Shown here: one piece after another, positions 47,224 to 59,893 of the stretch | Layout of the letters: each line of letters starts with the position of its first letter | Position numbering within the stretch: position 1 is the first letter of the stretch | Source: Mycobacterium sp. BK086 | Lineage (GTDB): Bacteria; Actinomycetota; Actinomycetes; Mycobacteriales; Mycobacteriaceae | Direction: 5' to 3' | Assembly (NCBI GenBank): GCA_004362315.1 | Contig: SNWL01000003.1 | Coordinates: 1 to 64,000 of the forward strand | DNA: 64,000 nt | The notes under the pieces: model-generated | Told to the model about the DNA's origin: nothing | The model's database searches: none | Seen by the model: only the letters and a program-made list of their open reading frames with translations | Program-made: the position numbers and the translations under genes

Positions 47224-50200
47224 ATGACCGTCACTACGAGTCGGCCAACTTCCCGGTTCCGCTGGGTGCCCGCCGCGGCCGGTTGGATCATCGGCGTCAT
47301 CGCGACACTGTCGCTGGCGTCGAGCGTGTCCACGATCATCCGGCACCTCATCCGGATGCCGCGGGAGTTCATCAACAGCTACCTTTTCAACTTCCCGGAC
47401 ACCAGCTTCGCCTGGGCGTTCGTGCTGGTTCTGCTGGCCGCCGCGCTGGCCGCCCGCAAGCGCATCGCCTGGTGGATTCTCGTCTTCTACATGGTGGCCG
47501 CGTCGGTCTGGAACATCACCGACCTGCTCAGCGGCGACGAGTCTGCTGCCGTGGACGCCGGTGAGGTCATCGGCCTGGTCTTCCATATCGCCGCGGCCGG
47601 TGCTCTGGTTCTGGCCTACAACCAGTTCTGGGCCAGGGTCCGCCGGGGTGCTCTGCTCAAGGCCGCCGCCGCCCTGGTCGCAGGCATGGCCGTCGGCACC
47701 CTGATCGGCTGGGCCGTCCTCGAATTCTTCCCCGGCACGCTGGCCCGTGAAGACCGCTTCTGGTACGCGCTGAACCGCGTCAGCGCGTTCGCCGGGGCCG
47801 GCGCGGAATCCTTCGAGGGTCATCCGCACACGTTCATCAATGCCCTGCTCGGCCTGCTCGGCGCGCTGGCGCTGATGGTGGCCGCGATCGTGCTGTTCCA
47901 ATCCCAGCGCGCCGAGAACGCGCTGACCGGCGAGGACGAGTCCGCAATCCGCGGGCTGCTCCTGGCCTACGGCAAGAACGATTCGCTGGGGTACTTCGCC
48001 ACCCGCCGGGACAAGTCCGTCGTCTTCGCGGCCAATGCCCGCGCCGCCGTCACCTACCGCGTCGAGGTCGGTGTGTGCCTTGCCAGCGGTGACCCCATCG
48101 GCGACCCGCGGGCCTGGCAACAGGCGATCTCGGCGTGGCTGTCGCTGTGCCAGGAATACGGCTGGGCGCCGGGTGTGATGGGTGCCAGTTCGACTGGCGC
48201 CCAGGCGTATCGCGAAGCGGGCCTCAACGCGCTGCAGCTCGGCGACGAGGCGATCCTTTACCCCGATCAGTTCCACCTGTCCGGCCCCGATATGCGGGCC
48301 GTCCGCCAGGCCGTCACTCGCGCCCGTCGCGCCGGGCTGACCGTGCGGATGCGCCGGCATCGGGACTTCTCCTCCGACGAGATGGCCGCGGTGATCGCGC
48401 GGGCCGATGCCTGGCGTGACACCGAGACCGAACGCGGCTTCTCGATGGCATTGGGCCGGCTCGGTGACAGCGCCGACGGCGACTGTCTGCTGGTGGAGGC
48501 CGTCCAGGGCGACGGCGACGAGGTCGTCGCGATGCTGTCGCTGGTGCCGTGGGGCAACAACGGACTCTCGCTGGATCTGATGCGGCGCTCGCCGAAGTCC
48601 CCCAACGGGACCATCGAGCTGATGGTGACCGAGCTTCTGCAGAACGCCGAAGACATTGGTGTCAGCCGTATTTCGCTGAACTTCGCGATGTTCCGGGCCG
48701 CCTTCGAGCAAGGCGCCCAGCTCGGCGCGGGGCCGGTGGCCCGGTTGTGGCGCGCCATGCTGGTGTTCTTCTCGAAGTGGTGGCAGCTGGAAACCCTCTA
48801 CCGCTCCAACATGAAATACCAGCCGCAGTGGGTACCGCGGTACGCCTGCTACGAAGACGCCCGGCTGATCCCCCGGGTGGGCGTCGCCTCCGTCATTGCC
48901 GAGGGCTTCCTGGTGTTGCCGTTCTCCCGGCGCGGCAAGCAGCACACCGGCCACTACTCGGCTGTTCCTGAAGACCTCGCCGCCACGGGACGCCTGCACG
49001 CCGACGGCAGCGCACCCGATCCCGTCGAGCCCGAAGACGAGAAGACCAGCCGCGGCCAGCGCCTGCCCGATCAGGTACGCGTCCGGATGGCCAAGCTGAA
49101 AGCGTTGCAGGGCAACGGTATCGACGCCTATCCGGTGGGCCAACCACCTACCCACACGGTCGCGCAGGCGCTGGTCGCCGATGACGCCCTCACCCTCAGC
49201 GTGGCCGGCCGGATTCTGCGCGCCCGCGACTACGGCGGTGTGGTGTTCGCCCAGCTGCGGGACTGGTCCGGCGACGTCCAGCTGCTGCTGGACAAGGCCA
49301 CGCTCGACGGTGCTACCGAGGACTTCGCCTCCGTCGACCTCGGCGACCTGGTCGAGGCGACCGGACACATGGGCCACAGCAAGAACGGCACCCGCTCGGT
49401 GATCGTCGAGCAGTGGCGCATGCTCGGAAAGTGCTTGCGCCCCTTGCCCGACAAGTGGAAAGGCCTGCAGGATCCCGAGGCCAGGGTTCGGGCCCGCTAC
49501 GTCGACCTCGCCATCAACCCCGAAGCTCGCGAGCTCATCCGCGCCCGCAGCAATGTCTTGCACTCGATCCGGGAAACGCTGTTCACCAAGGGATTTCTCG
49601 AAGTCGAGACGCCGATTCTTCAGCAGATCCACGGCGGCGCCAACGCCCGCCCGTTCAAGACCCACATCAACGCCTATGATCTCGACTTGTACCTGCGGAT
49701 CGCGCCCGAGCTCTATCTCAAACGATTGTGTGTCGGTGGTGTCGAGCGAGTCTTCGAGTTGGGCAGGGCATTTCGCAACGAGGGCGTGGACTTCAGCCAC
49801 AACCCGGAATTCACCCTGCTCGAGGCGTACCAGGCTCATGCCGATTACCGGGTGTGGATCGACGGATGCCGCGAGCTGATCCAGAACGCGGCGATCGCCG
49901 CCAACGGCTCCGCTGTGGTGATGCGGCCCCGTGACGGCGCCCCCGACCAGCTCGAACCGGTGGACATCTCCGGAACATGGACGGTCAAGACCGTGCACGA
50001 CGCGGTGTCTGAGGCCCTGGGCGAACAGGTCGACGCCGAGACCGATCTGACCGCGCTGCGCCGCCTGTGCCACAGCGCGAAGGTCCCATATCTGACGCAC
50101 TGGGATCCCGGCGCGGTGGTGCTGGAACTCTACGAGCGGCTGGTGGAGGACCAGACCGAGGCGCCGACGTTCTACACCGACTTCCCGACGTCGGTGTCGC

Positions 50201-50517
50201 CGCTGACCCGTCCGCACCGCAGCAAGCCCGGTGTCGCCGAGCGCTGGGACCTGGTGGCGTGGGGTGTCGAGCTGGGCACCGCGTACAGCGAGCTGACCGA
50301 CCCCGTCGAGCAGCGACGCCGGCTGGAGGAGCAGTCGCTACTGGCTGCGGGCGGCGATCCCGAGGCGATGGAACTGGACGAAGATTTCCTGCAGGCGATG
50401 GAGTACGCGATGCCGCCGACCGGCGGTCTGGGAGTTGGCGTGGACCGCGTGGTCATGCTGATCACCGGGCACAGCATCCGCGAAACCCTGCCCTTCCCCC
50501 TCGCCAAACCGCGTTAG
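47224..50517 (+). CDS. lysX: Bifunctional lysylphosphatidylglycerol synthase / lysyl-tRNA synthetase
   Basis: 1097 residues in three parts. Residues 1-240 hold about six or seven membrane helices. A GNAT-like MprF/DUF2156 domain (about 245-580, e.g. [20 protein letters not shown]) transfers lysine to phosphatidylglycerol. The C-terminal class II LysRS (about 620-1097) has an OB fold, motif 2 [20 protein letters not shown] and motif 3 [18 protein letters not shown]. In M. tuberculosis LysX makes the membrane less negative and protects against cationic peptides. TATCCT lies 8 bases before the ATG, so the mRNA may be leaderless. Confidence 0.95.
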   Translation: MTVTTSRPTSRFRWVPAAAGWIIGVIATLSLASSVSTIIRHLIRMPREFINSYLFNFPDTSFAWAFVLVLLAAALAARKRIAWWILVFYMVAASVWNITDLLSGDESAAVDAGEVIGLVFHIAAAGALVLAYNQFWARVRRGALLKAAAALVAGMAVGTLIGWAVLEFFPGTLAREDRFWYALNRVSAFAGAGAESFEGHPHTFINALLGLLGALALMVAAIVLFQSQRAENALTGEDESAIRGLLLAYGKNDSLGYFATRRDKSVVFAANARAAVTYRVEVGVCLASGDPIGDPRAWQQAISAWLSLCQEYGWAPGVMGASSTGAQAYREAGLNALQLGDEAILYPDQFHLSGPDMRAVRQAVTRARRAGLTVRMRRHRDFSSDEMAAVIARADAWRDTETERGFSMALGRLGDSADGDCLLVEAVQGDGDEVVAMLSLVPWGNNGLSLDLMRRSPKSPNGTIELMVTELLQNAEDIGVSRISLNFAMFRAAFEQGAQLGAGPVARLWRAMLVFFSKWWQLETLYRSNMKYQPQWVPRYACYEDARLIPRVGVASVIAEGFLVLPFSRRGKQHTGHYSAVPEDLAATGRLHADGSAPDPVEPEDEKTSRGQRLPDQVRVRMAKLKALQGNGIDAYPVGQPPTHTVAQALVADDALTLSVAGRILRARDYGGVVFAQLRDWSGDVQLLLDKATLDGATEDFASVDLGDLVEATGHMGHSKNGTRSVIVEQWRMLGKCLRPLPDKWKGLQDPEARVRARYVDLAINPEARELIRARSNVLHSIRETLFTKGFLEVETPILQQIHGGANARPFKTHINAYDLDLYLRIAPELYLKRLCVGGVERVFELGRAFRNEGVDFSHNPEFTLLEAYQAHADYRVWIDGCRELIQNAAIAANGSAVVMRPRDGAPDQLEPVDISGTWTVKTVHDAVSEALGEQVDAETDLTALRRLCHSAKVPYLTHWDPGAVVLELYERLVEDQTEAPTFYTDFPTSVSPLTRPHRSKPGVAERWDLVAWGVELGTAYSELTDPVEQRRRLEEQSLLAAGGDPEAMELDEDFLQAMEYAMPPTGGLGVGVDRVVMLITGHSIRETLPFPLAKPR

Positions 50518-50570
50518 CTGGTGCGATCGGCTCACAGCGACCGCCAAGGAAGCTTGGTCACCATGGTTGC

Positions 50571-51941
50571 GTGACACCGGCCGATCACCAACACATTTCG
50601 TTGATGCACGGATGGTTGCCGCTGACTGTGCAGATCCTGGCCGGGCTGGTCCTGGTGTTGGCTATCGGCTGGCGGACGCGCCGCTGGCGGCTGGTGTGGC
50701 TGCCGCTGGCGGCCGTCGTGGGCATCGCGGCCGCGTGGTACGCCCAGTGGGCCATCTCCGACGACGGGCTGACGGGCGATCCGGCACCGCATCAGCTGTG
50801 GGTGTGGATTGCGGTGACCACGGTGGCGGCCCTGGTGGCGATCGTGGGCTGGCGCGGTGCGCGCTGGTGGCGGCGCGGCATGTCAGTGCTGGCGATCCCG
50901 CTGTGCGCGTTGGCGGCGGCGCTGATGCTCAACCTGTGGGTGGGCTACTTCCCCACCGTCGGGACCGCGTGGAATCAGCTGACCGCGGGCCCGCTGCCCG
51001 ATCAGACCGACCGCGCGACCGTCACCCAGATGGTGGTGCAGCACGCCATCCCGGCCAAAGGCACAGTCGTACCGGTGACGATCCCCTCGGACGCATCCCA
51101 TTTCGCGCATCGCGAGGAGCTGGTGTACCTACCCCCGGCGTATTACGCCACCAATCCACCGCCGAAGCTGCCAACGGTCATGATGGTCGGCGGCGAATTC
51201 AACAACCCCGCCGACTGGCTGCGGGCGGGCAACGCGATCAAGACGATCGACGATTTCGCCGCGGCCCACCACGGCAACGCTCCGGTGTTCGTGTTCGTCG
51301 ACTCCGGCGGCGCGTTCAACAACGACACCGAATGCGTCAACGGACCGCGCGGCAACTCCGCCGATCATCTGACCAAAGACGTTGTGCCGTTCATGGTCTC
51401 GAACTTCGGTGTCAGCGCCGACCGGGCGAAGTGGGGTGTGGTCGGCTGGTCCATGGGCGGTACCTGCGCGGTCGACCTCATCACCATGCATCCCGACATG
51501 TTCAGCACGTTCGAGGACATCGCCGGCGATGACGCCCCGAACTCGGGCACCAAGGCTCAGACGATCACCCGACTGTTCGGTGGAAACGCGGCGGCCTACG
51601 CGAGCTTCGATCCCGCAACCATCATGACCAAACACGGTTCTTATCAGGGTGTTTCGGGATGGTTTGCGATCTCGGGCAATCAAGGCCCGGGCGGCCAGAC
51701 TGCCGCCGCGAACACTCTGTGCGGAGTCGGCAGCGCCAACGGCATCAACTGTGCGGTGGTCGCCGAGCCGGGTAAGCATGACTGGCCGTTCGCGGCACGT
51801 GCCTTCGCATCCGCGCTCCCGTGGCTGGCCGGCCAGATCGAGACTCCCGGCGCCCCGGCGGTGCCCCTGCCCGGCCCACCGGCCCCGCCGCCGAGCCACA
51901 TCACGATCGCCGCCGCCGGGAGGCCGCCGGGAGTACGGTGA
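50571..51941 (+). CDS. Membrane-anchored esterase family protein (Rv1639c-like)
   Basis: 456 residues from the GTG at 50571, with AAGGAAG upstream. Four hydrophobic segments fill the first 150 residues. The rest is an extracytoplasmic alpha/beta hydrolase of the putative-esterase/antigen-85-like family, with nucleophile GWSMGG, an acidic region (FEDIAGDDAP) and the His of EPGKHDWPF, plus three Cys. A Pro-rich tail ends it. Lies 53 bases after lysX, as in M. tuberculosis; a substrate such as an envelope lipid ester is inferred. Confidence 0.85.
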   Translation: MTPADHQHISLMHGWLPLTVQILAGLVLVLAIGWRTRRWRLVWLPLAAVVGIAAAWYAQWAISDDGLTGDPAPHQLWVWIAVTTVAALVAIVGWRGARWWRRGMSVLAIPLCALAAALMLNLWVGYFPTVGTAWNQLTAGPLPDQTDRATVTQMVVQHAIPAKGTVVPVTIPSDASHFAHREELVYLPPAYYATNPPPKLPTVMMVGGEFNNPADWLRAGNAIKTIDDFAAAHHGNAPVFVFVDSGGAFNNDTECVNGPRGNSADHLTKDVVPFMVSNFGVSADRAKWGVVGWSMGGTCAVDLITMHPDMFSTFEDIAGDDAPNSGTKAQTITRLFGGNAAAYASFDPATIMTKHGSYQGVSGWFAISGNQGPGGQTAAANTLCGVGSANGINCAVVAEPGKHDWPFAARAFASALPWLAGQIETPGAPAVPLPGPPAPPPSHITIAAAGRPPGVR

Positions 51942-51946
51942 GGGCT

Positions 51947-52180
51947 ATGCCCGACCAACCCATACCGGATCCCGGCTACGACGACTCCGGGGTGCCTACG
52001 TTCGAATCGGTGCAGGAGAAGATCGAGACGCGGTTCGGAACCGCGCTCGGCTCAGCCGAATTGGCCGCGGAAACGCCTGAGGGCCGCACCGTCGAGGAGC
52101 AGTACGAGGCCCGGCAGAAGGCCGCGGCCGAACGGTTGGAAGAGATCCGCGCGTCCATGCAGAAGCCGGATCAGCCCTGA
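51947..52180 (+). CDS. Small conserved protein of unknown function
   Basis: 77 acidic residues starting MPDQPIPDPGYDDSGVPTFE. The C-terminal half is a charged helix (VEEQYEARQKAAAERLEEIR). Five bases after the esterase stop, before the SDR. A similar small gene sits at this place beside uvrA in M. tuberculosis. Its stop overlaps the probable CTG start of the SDR. Confidence 0.75.
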   Translation: MPDQPIPDPGYDDSGVPTFESVQEKIETRFGTALGSAELAAETPEGRTVEEQYEARQKAAAERLEEIRASMQKPDQP

Positions 52181-52904
52181 CCGGGCCGGTCGTCGCGATC
52201 ACGGGCGCGAGCAGCGGCATCGGTGCCGCGACGGCACGGCTGTTGGCTGAGCGGGGCGCGACCGTAGTCCTGGGTGCGCGTCGGGAGGATCGACTGCAGG
52301 AATTGGCTGACGAGATCCGTGCCGCGGGCGGGACGGCGCTGACCGTCGTCACCGACGTCACCCAGCGCGCCGACGTCGAGCGACTGGTCGAGGCTGGTGT
52401 GCGGGAGTACGGGCGCCTGGATGTGTTCGTGGGCAACGCCGGGATCAGCCGCATCGGCCCGACGAGCGATCTCGACGTCGACGGCTGGTCGGCGATGATC
52501 GACGTGAATCTGCGGGGCGTGCTGCACGGCATCGCCGCCGCACTGCCCGTCTTCCGCGAACAGGGCCACGGCGATTTCGTCACCGTGGTGTCGACCGCCG
52601 GCATCAAGATCGTGCCGAACATGGGCGTCTACGCCGCCACGAAGAACGCCGTGCGCACCTTGCTGGAGGCCCTACGGCAGGAATCCACCGATGGCGTCAT
52701 ACGCACGACGTCCATCTCACCGGGCTACGTGAACACCGAACTGGACTCGTCGATCGAGGATCCCGAGGCCCGTCGTGCCGCCCGCGCCGCCATGGACAGC
52801 TTCGGCATGCCACCCGACGCGGTCGCTCGCGCGGTCGCATTCGCGATCGAACAGCCACGCGATGTCGAGATCGGCGACATCACCATCCGCCCGACGGTCC
52901 AGAG

Positions 52905-52908
<4 letters not shown>
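52177..52908 (+). CDS. Short-chain dehydrogenase/reductase, probable CTG start
   Basis: About 243 residues. [20 protein letters not shown] is the NAD(P) loop, NAGIS the Asn-Ala-Gly motif, and Ser in VSTAG with YAATK the catalytic set. The first usual start, TTG at 52243, would delete the nucleotide loop. The in-frame CTG at 52177 overlaps the previous stop as CTGA, like the GTGA couplings elsewhere here, so a CTG start is the best reading. Substrate unknown. Overlaps uvrA tail-to-tail by 4 bases. Confidence 0.85.
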
Positions 52909-55811
<2,903 letters not shown>

Positions 55812-55883
55812 CAGCGCCCCCTTCCTGCAGGTTTATGGGCATGACGATGCCGAGCCCCCATGCTATGTCGACCCACCGACAAG

Positions 55884-55897
55884 TAACGTGGCGACCA
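55884..55897 (+). promoter_or_regulatory. Candidate -10 box for a leaderless MBL-fold transcript
   Basis: TAACGT (55884-55889) lies 7 bases before the ATG at 55897, and no Shine-Dalgarno is present. Same layout as before the ABC-F gene. Confidence 0.5.
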
Positions 55898-56574
55898 TGA
55901 CAGTCGTCGACGACACCTACACCGGACACGTCGAACCGCAGGCCGCCGCCCGCCGGACGCTGCCCGGGGCCAGCATCATCAAAATGTCGGTAGGCCCGAT
56001 GGACAACAACACCTACCTCGTGACGTGTTCCCGGACCGGCGAGAGTTTATTGATCGACGCCGCCAACGATCCGGAACTGCTCGTCGACCTGGTCCGCGAG
56101 CACGGGCCCGAGCTAACCCTGATCGTGACCAGCCACCAGCATTTCGACCATTGGCAGGCGCTGGAGGCGCTGGCCGAGGCGACCGGGGTTCCGACCGCCG
56201 CCCATCAGCTCGACGCCGAGCCGCTGTCGGTCAAGCCGGACCGCTTCCTGGCCGGTGGTGACACCATCACCGTCGGCGACTTGGTCTTCGACGTGATCCA
56301 TCTGCGAGGTCACACGCCCGGATCGGTGGCGTTGGCACTGCGGCCTACTGCCGAGCGGACCGAGACGCACCTGTTCACGGGGGACTGCCTGTTCCCGGGC
56401 GGGGTCGGCAAAACGTGGGAGCCCGGCGCATTCGAGCAGCTGCTCGGCGATGTGGACAGCCGGCTGTTCGGCGTGTTCGGCGACGACACCGTCGTCTATC
56501 CCGGGCACGGGGATGACACGAACCTCGGAGCCGAGCGCCCGCATCTCGACGAATGGCGTGAACGCGGCTGGTGA
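55897..56574 (+). CDS. MBL-fold metallo-hydrolase (glyoxalase II-like, Rv1637c-like)
   Basis: 225 residues starting MTVVDDTYTGHVEPQAAARR. Metal motif SHQHFDHWQ (HxHxDH), GHTPGSVALAL with the next His, FTGDCLFPGG with the bridging Asp and VYPGHGDDT with the last His are all present, so the two-metal site looks complete. It likely hydrolyses a thioester or similar. Beside uvrA as in M. tuberculosis. Confidence 0.9.
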   Translation: MTVVDDTYTGHVEPQAAARRTLPGASIIKMSVGPMDNNTYLVTCSRTGESLLIDAANDPELLVDLVREHGPELTLIVTSHQHFDHWQALEALAEATGVPTAAHQLDAEPLSVKPDRFLAGGDTITVGDLVFDVIHLRGHTPGSVALALRPTAERTETHLFTGDCLFPGGVGKTWEPGAFEQLLGDVDSRLFGVFGDDTVVYPGHGDDTNLGAERPHLDEWRERGW

Positions 56575-56778
56575 CTAGCTTGTACACCCTTTTGCCTCAC
56601 GACTCACCGTCGTCGCCGGCTCCCTCGGCTTGGGCGGGGCTGTGCTGACGGTTCCCGGTCGGTTGGGGACGCCGCACGCGCATCTCAGCTCCGGCATTCT
56701 GAACTCGGCAAGTGACTGGCGCGGCCGTCTTCTTGATGGGACGTTGGTCGTAGCCCGGCGAGCTGAGCGAGGTAACCG

Positions 56779-57195
56779 TTGGACGCCAAATCTACTGAGC
56801 TGCAGGCCGAAATCGACCGGCTCGCAGATCGACTCGACGTTCGCACTGTGCCCGTCGGCTTGTTGACGAACGACGGTCGCAATATCTTCGTCGGCGACGA
56901 CGGCTGGTACCACTACACCTTCTACGAGCGCGGAAAGCTCGGATTCGATCGGCGGGGCAATCTCGACGACGTTCTGTACTGGTTCTGCCAAGGTGAGGTC
57001 GGGAGCCTGGCACACAAGTATGTGGGTGACCGTGCACAGGCATTCCAGTTCGAATACGACGTCCTTCGCCGCTTCAACCCCGAATGGGCCAAGCGCAACG
57101 TGCGCGAAACGGCTGCCATGTTCCGGCAACACCATCCCAATGAGCCTCAACCAGAGGGTATTTCGCTGCTTCCCGACATCGGCGAAGCGTTGTGA
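56779..57195 (+). CDS. Imm63-like immunity protein, orphan
   Basis: 138 residues from the TTG at 56779, with GAGG 7 bases upstream. GWYHYTFYERGKLGFDRR, LDDVLYWFCQGEVGSLAHKY and FEYDVLRRFNPEWAKR follow the Imm63 pattern of polymorphic-toxin immunity proteins (YHY..ERG, LLY..F, KY, F..W). No toxin gene lies nearby. Base composition appears lower in GC than neighbours, and M. tuberculosis to my knowledge has no gene here, which suggests acquisition. The 204 bases before it (56575-56778) hold no gene I can support. Confidence 0.65.
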   Translation: MDAKSTELQAEIDRLADRLDVRTVPVGLLTNDGRNIFVGDDGWYHYTFYERGKLGFDRRGNLDDVLYWFCQGEVGSLAHKYVGDRAQAFQFEYDVLRRFNPEWAKRNVRETAAMFRQHHPNEPQPEGISLLPDIGEAL

Positions 57196-57262
57196 GTTGA
57201 CGTTTCGAAAACCGAAACACACTGGTTCGTCGTACGTAATCTGCCCTTCGCACCGTTCACCG

Positions 57263-57278
57263 CGCTACACGTGTAGCG
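57263..57278. terminator. 16-bp palindrome between convergent genes (possible bidirectional terminator)
   Basis: CGCTACACGTGTAGCG is a perfect palindrome between the ends of the Imm63-like gene and corA. It could form a 6-bp stem with an ACGT loop on either strand. There is no T-run, so a protein-binding site is an alternative. Confidence 0.35.
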
Positions 57279-57281
57279 AGC

Positions 57282-58292
57282 TCAGAGCCAGCCTTTCCGT
57301 TTGAACACGACATAAAGCAGAGCCGACAGCAACACGATGACCACCGCACTGGATACAAACCCGGCGGCGTCCTGAAATCCGGGATAGGGCACGTTCTGGC
57401 CGTACCAACCGGTCACCGCGGTCGGTACGGCAATGATGGCCGCCCACCCCGTGAGCTTCTTCATGATCGTGTTCAGCCGGGCGTCCTGCAGTGACAGATT
57501 CGTCTCGAACACCGTTGTGATCATGTCGCGCAACGACTCCGTCCACTCCGCCGCCCGGATGACATGGTCGTAGAGATCCGAATACCAGCTGTCGAGTTCG
57601 ACGGTGTCAGAGCGTTCGGCGCGACGGCGCATGATCGTGTTGATTACCTCGCGCATCGGCAGCACGACGCGGCGCAGCTCGACGAGCTCCTTGCGCAGCC
57701 GGTACGTCGAGCGCTGGATCGTGCGGGTCACCGCCCGGTCGTCGAACAATCCGTCCTCGAGCGATTCGATCGCGTCGTCGAGCTGCTGAATGGTGTCGAA
57801 CTGGCCGTCGACGATCACGTCGAGCAGGCCGTGCAGTAGCGCCGGCGGGCCCATCTTCAACAGGTCGGCGTTCTCATCCCACCGGCGAACCACCTCGTCC
57901 ATATCGAAAACTGGCTTCTGCGGGTCGATTTCGTGCCGCACCGTGACAATCCCCGCGGGCAGCACGAAGATCGACACCCGGGTCAGGAGCAGCCGCGACT
58001 CGAGGTCGTTGGGCAAGGGCGGCGCGAGCGCGGTGGCATACACCGTGAGAAACGTGTGCGACGCATACCGGGTGGCCTTGGTGCGTTCGGCATGGGCAAC
58101 GGTGTCTTCGACGGCGTGCTGATCGAAGCCGAGTTCGTCGGCCAGCTGGCACAACACATCGTGGTCCGGGTTGCACATGTCGACCCACACCAAGGCCCCG
58201 TCCTCGGACAGGTGGTCGGACACATCGTGGAGGGGGAAATCCTCCGACTTCAGTTCGCCATCGACCCACAGACGGGTCCGGCAGTGGGTCAC
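57282..58292 (-). CDS. CorA family divalent-cation transporter
   Basis: 336 residues: a large cytoplasmic N-domain rich in charged helices, then two C-terminal membrane helices (WAAIIAVPTAVTGWYG and FVSSAVVIVLLSALLYVVF). The selectivity motif between them is GQN (YGQNVPYPGF) rather than the classic GMN, so ion preference is uncertain, though this form is common in actinobacteria. The ATG overlaps the usp stop by 4 bases, so usp and corA are co-translated. Confidence 0.88.
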   Translation of the reverse strand: MTHCRTRLWVDGELKSEDFPLHDVSDHLSEDGALVWVDMCNPDHDVLCQLADELGFDQHAVEDTVAHAERTKATRYASHTFLTVYATALAPPLPNDLESRLLLTRVSIFVLPAGIVTVRHEIDPQKPVFDMDEVVRRWDENADLLKMGPPALLHGLLDVIVDGQFDTIQQLDDAIESLEDGLFDDRAVTRTIQRSTYRLRKELVELRRVVLPMREVINTIMRRRAERSDTVELDSWYSDLYDHVIRAAEWTESLRDMITTVFETNLSLQDARLNTIMKKLTGWAAIIAVPTAVTGWYGQNVPYPGFQDAAGFVSSAVVIVLLSALLYVVFKRKGWL

Positions 58293-58735
58293 CCGGTGGT
58301 GTGGACGATCAGCACGTCAGTCTTCGACCGGCGCGCCACGTTGGCCGGCACCGAGCCCAGCAGGCGGCCTGCGATCGTGCTCAAACCGACGTTGCCGACG
58401 ATCAGCAGATCGGCGCCGACCTCTTCGGCCAAATCCACCAGGGCGTCGACGGGAGCTCCAACGACAGCGCGCTCTTCGACCTCGGCGGCGCCGGCTTCCT
58501 TGGCGCGATCACGTGCCTCGCGCAGGATCGCGTAGATGGGGGCGTTGCCCGCCATCTTGTAGCCCTCGTCCTTCAGCAGGTCGGCCGCACGGGTGTCCTC
58601 GGAGGCCGGGAAGTAAGCGGTCGCCACGATGACCTTGGAACCAGGTTCGGAGGCGAGATAGCCCGCCCGATCGACCGCACGCAGCGAGGAATCCGAGCCG
58701 TCCGTGCCGACGACCACGGTCTTGTAACCGCCCAT
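58289..58735 (-). CDS. Universal stress protein (Rv1636-like)
   Basis: 148 residues starting MGGYKTVVVGTDGSDSSLRA. The nucleotide loop GNVGLSTIAGRLLGSVP fits G-x2-G-x9-G-S. The M. tuberculosis Rv1636 protein, of the same size and gene neighbourhood, binds cAMP with high affinity; by similarity this one may too. A good ribosome site (GGAGGG) precedes the ATG, and TAATGT at 58778-58773 is a possible -10 box. Confidence 0.92.
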   Translation of the reverse strand: MGGYKTVVVGTDGSDSSLRAVDRAGYLASEPGSKVIVATAYFPASEDTRAADLLKDEGYKMAGNAPIYAILREARDRAKEAGAAEVEERAVVGAPVDALVDLAEEVGADLLIVGNVGLSTIAGRLLGSVPANVARRSKTDVLIVHTTG

Positions 58736-59035
58736 TCGTACCCTCCAGTCTCCAATTTCAACGCCGTCTGGAACATTAACGCCTCAGCACGACGCAAGGA
58801 TGCGATTCACGCCACGCGGCAATTCGGGCGCGCCGCGCGAGGCCACTCTACCGGGGAAAATAGCGCTGCCGACAGTTCCGTGAGGTGGCTGACACCGCCC
58901 GCAGTTGTAAATCCAGATCGCACCGGATTCGTGATTGTCGGGGCTACCACACATCAATGATGTCCAATGCCCTGAATTCAAAACCTGCCGAATTCACCGC
59001 GGGGCTACGATCCGGCTGAACAGGAAGCGAATCGG
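58736..59035. other. Divergent intergenic region, no gene seen
   Basis: 300 bases between usp (minus) and the hydrolase (plus). It holds the usp ribosome site and possible -10 box (58778-58773) and, for the hydrolase, TACGAT at 59006-59011 with AGGAAG further on. No RNA gene, repeat or conserved small frame is apparent. Confidence 0.5.
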
Positions 59036-59893
59036 ATGCTCGGACCTGGCGAAAAGCTCACCCTGCGCCTGAGTGACGGGCGATCGGTGTCCTACGCGCA
59101 ATACGGAGCGGCTGACGGCGCCGTCGTCGTCAACGCCCACGGTGGCCTGGCCTGCCGCCTCGACGTGGCGGCGGCCGACAATGCGGCCCGCGCCGCTGGA
59201 ATCCGGTTGCTCTCGCCGGACCGGCCAGGAATCGGCGATTCCGATCCGCAGCCGGGACGCACGATCCTGGACTGGACCCGCGATGTCGCCGGCATGCTGG
59301 ATCAGCTTGGCGTAGAGCACTTTTCAGCGATGGGCTGGTCGATGGGCGGCCAGTACGCGGCCGCACTCGCGTGGGCGCTGCCCGAGCGGGTCAAACGGGT
59401 CGCGATCATCGCCGGCGCGCTGCCGCTCACCGAGCCCGGCGTCTTCGCCCAGCTGCCCGCCTTCGACCGGATCTATACCCGGCTATCTCAGCGTGCCCCG
59501 TGGCTGGTGAAGCCGTGTTTTGCGGCGATGGCCCTGACCTCCCGGACCGCACCCGGGCTCTACGGTCGGTTCGCCGCCGGCCAACTGGGCTCCGCCGATG
59601 CCGCCGTGGTCCGCGGCGAGGGCGATGAGTTTGCACGGATGTCCGCCGAGGCGTTACGCCGCCCGAGTGGCGTCGTCGAGGACTACCGGGCCTGGATGCG
59701 GCCGTGGGGTTTCGCCCCCGAACAGATCACCGTTCCCGTCGACGTCTGGGGCGGCCAGCAGGACGAGCTGGTGAACATCGCCTGGCCGCGCGAGCTGGCG
59801 CGCCGCATTCCCGGTGCGACGCTCCAGGAGCGGCCAGGCGGCCACTTTCTCGCCCACCTGTACTACCCCGACATCTTCGCCCGGCTGGCTTAG
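59036..59893 (+). CDS. Alpha/beta hydrolase
   Basis: 285 residues. Nucleophile GWSMGGQ, the acid in WGGQQDELV and the His in PGGHFLAHLY complete a triad; NAHGGLACRLD carries the oxyanion region and SPDRPGIGDSDPQPG is the typical cap-side loop. No signal peptide. Substrate unknown. Confidence 0.9.
   Translation: MLGPGEKLTLRLSDGRSVSYAQYGAADGAVVVNAHGGLACRLDVAAADNAARAAGIRLLSPDRPGIGDSDPQPGRTILDWTRDVAGMLDQLGVEHFSAMGWSMGGQYAAALAWALPERVKRVAIIAGALPLTEPGVFAQLPAFDRIYTRLSQRAPWLVKPCFAAMALTSRTAPGLYGRFAAGQLGSADAAVVRGEGDEFARMSAEALRRPSGVVEDYRAWMRPWGFAPEQITVPVDVWGGQQDELVNIAWPRELARRIPGATLQERPGGHFLAHLYYPDIFARLA

Noticed and set aside
56630..56866. A 78-residue plus-strand frame before the Imm63-like gene
   Set aside because: It starts at TTG, runs out of frame into the Imm63 gene and shows no recognised motif; a toxin relic cannot be supported.
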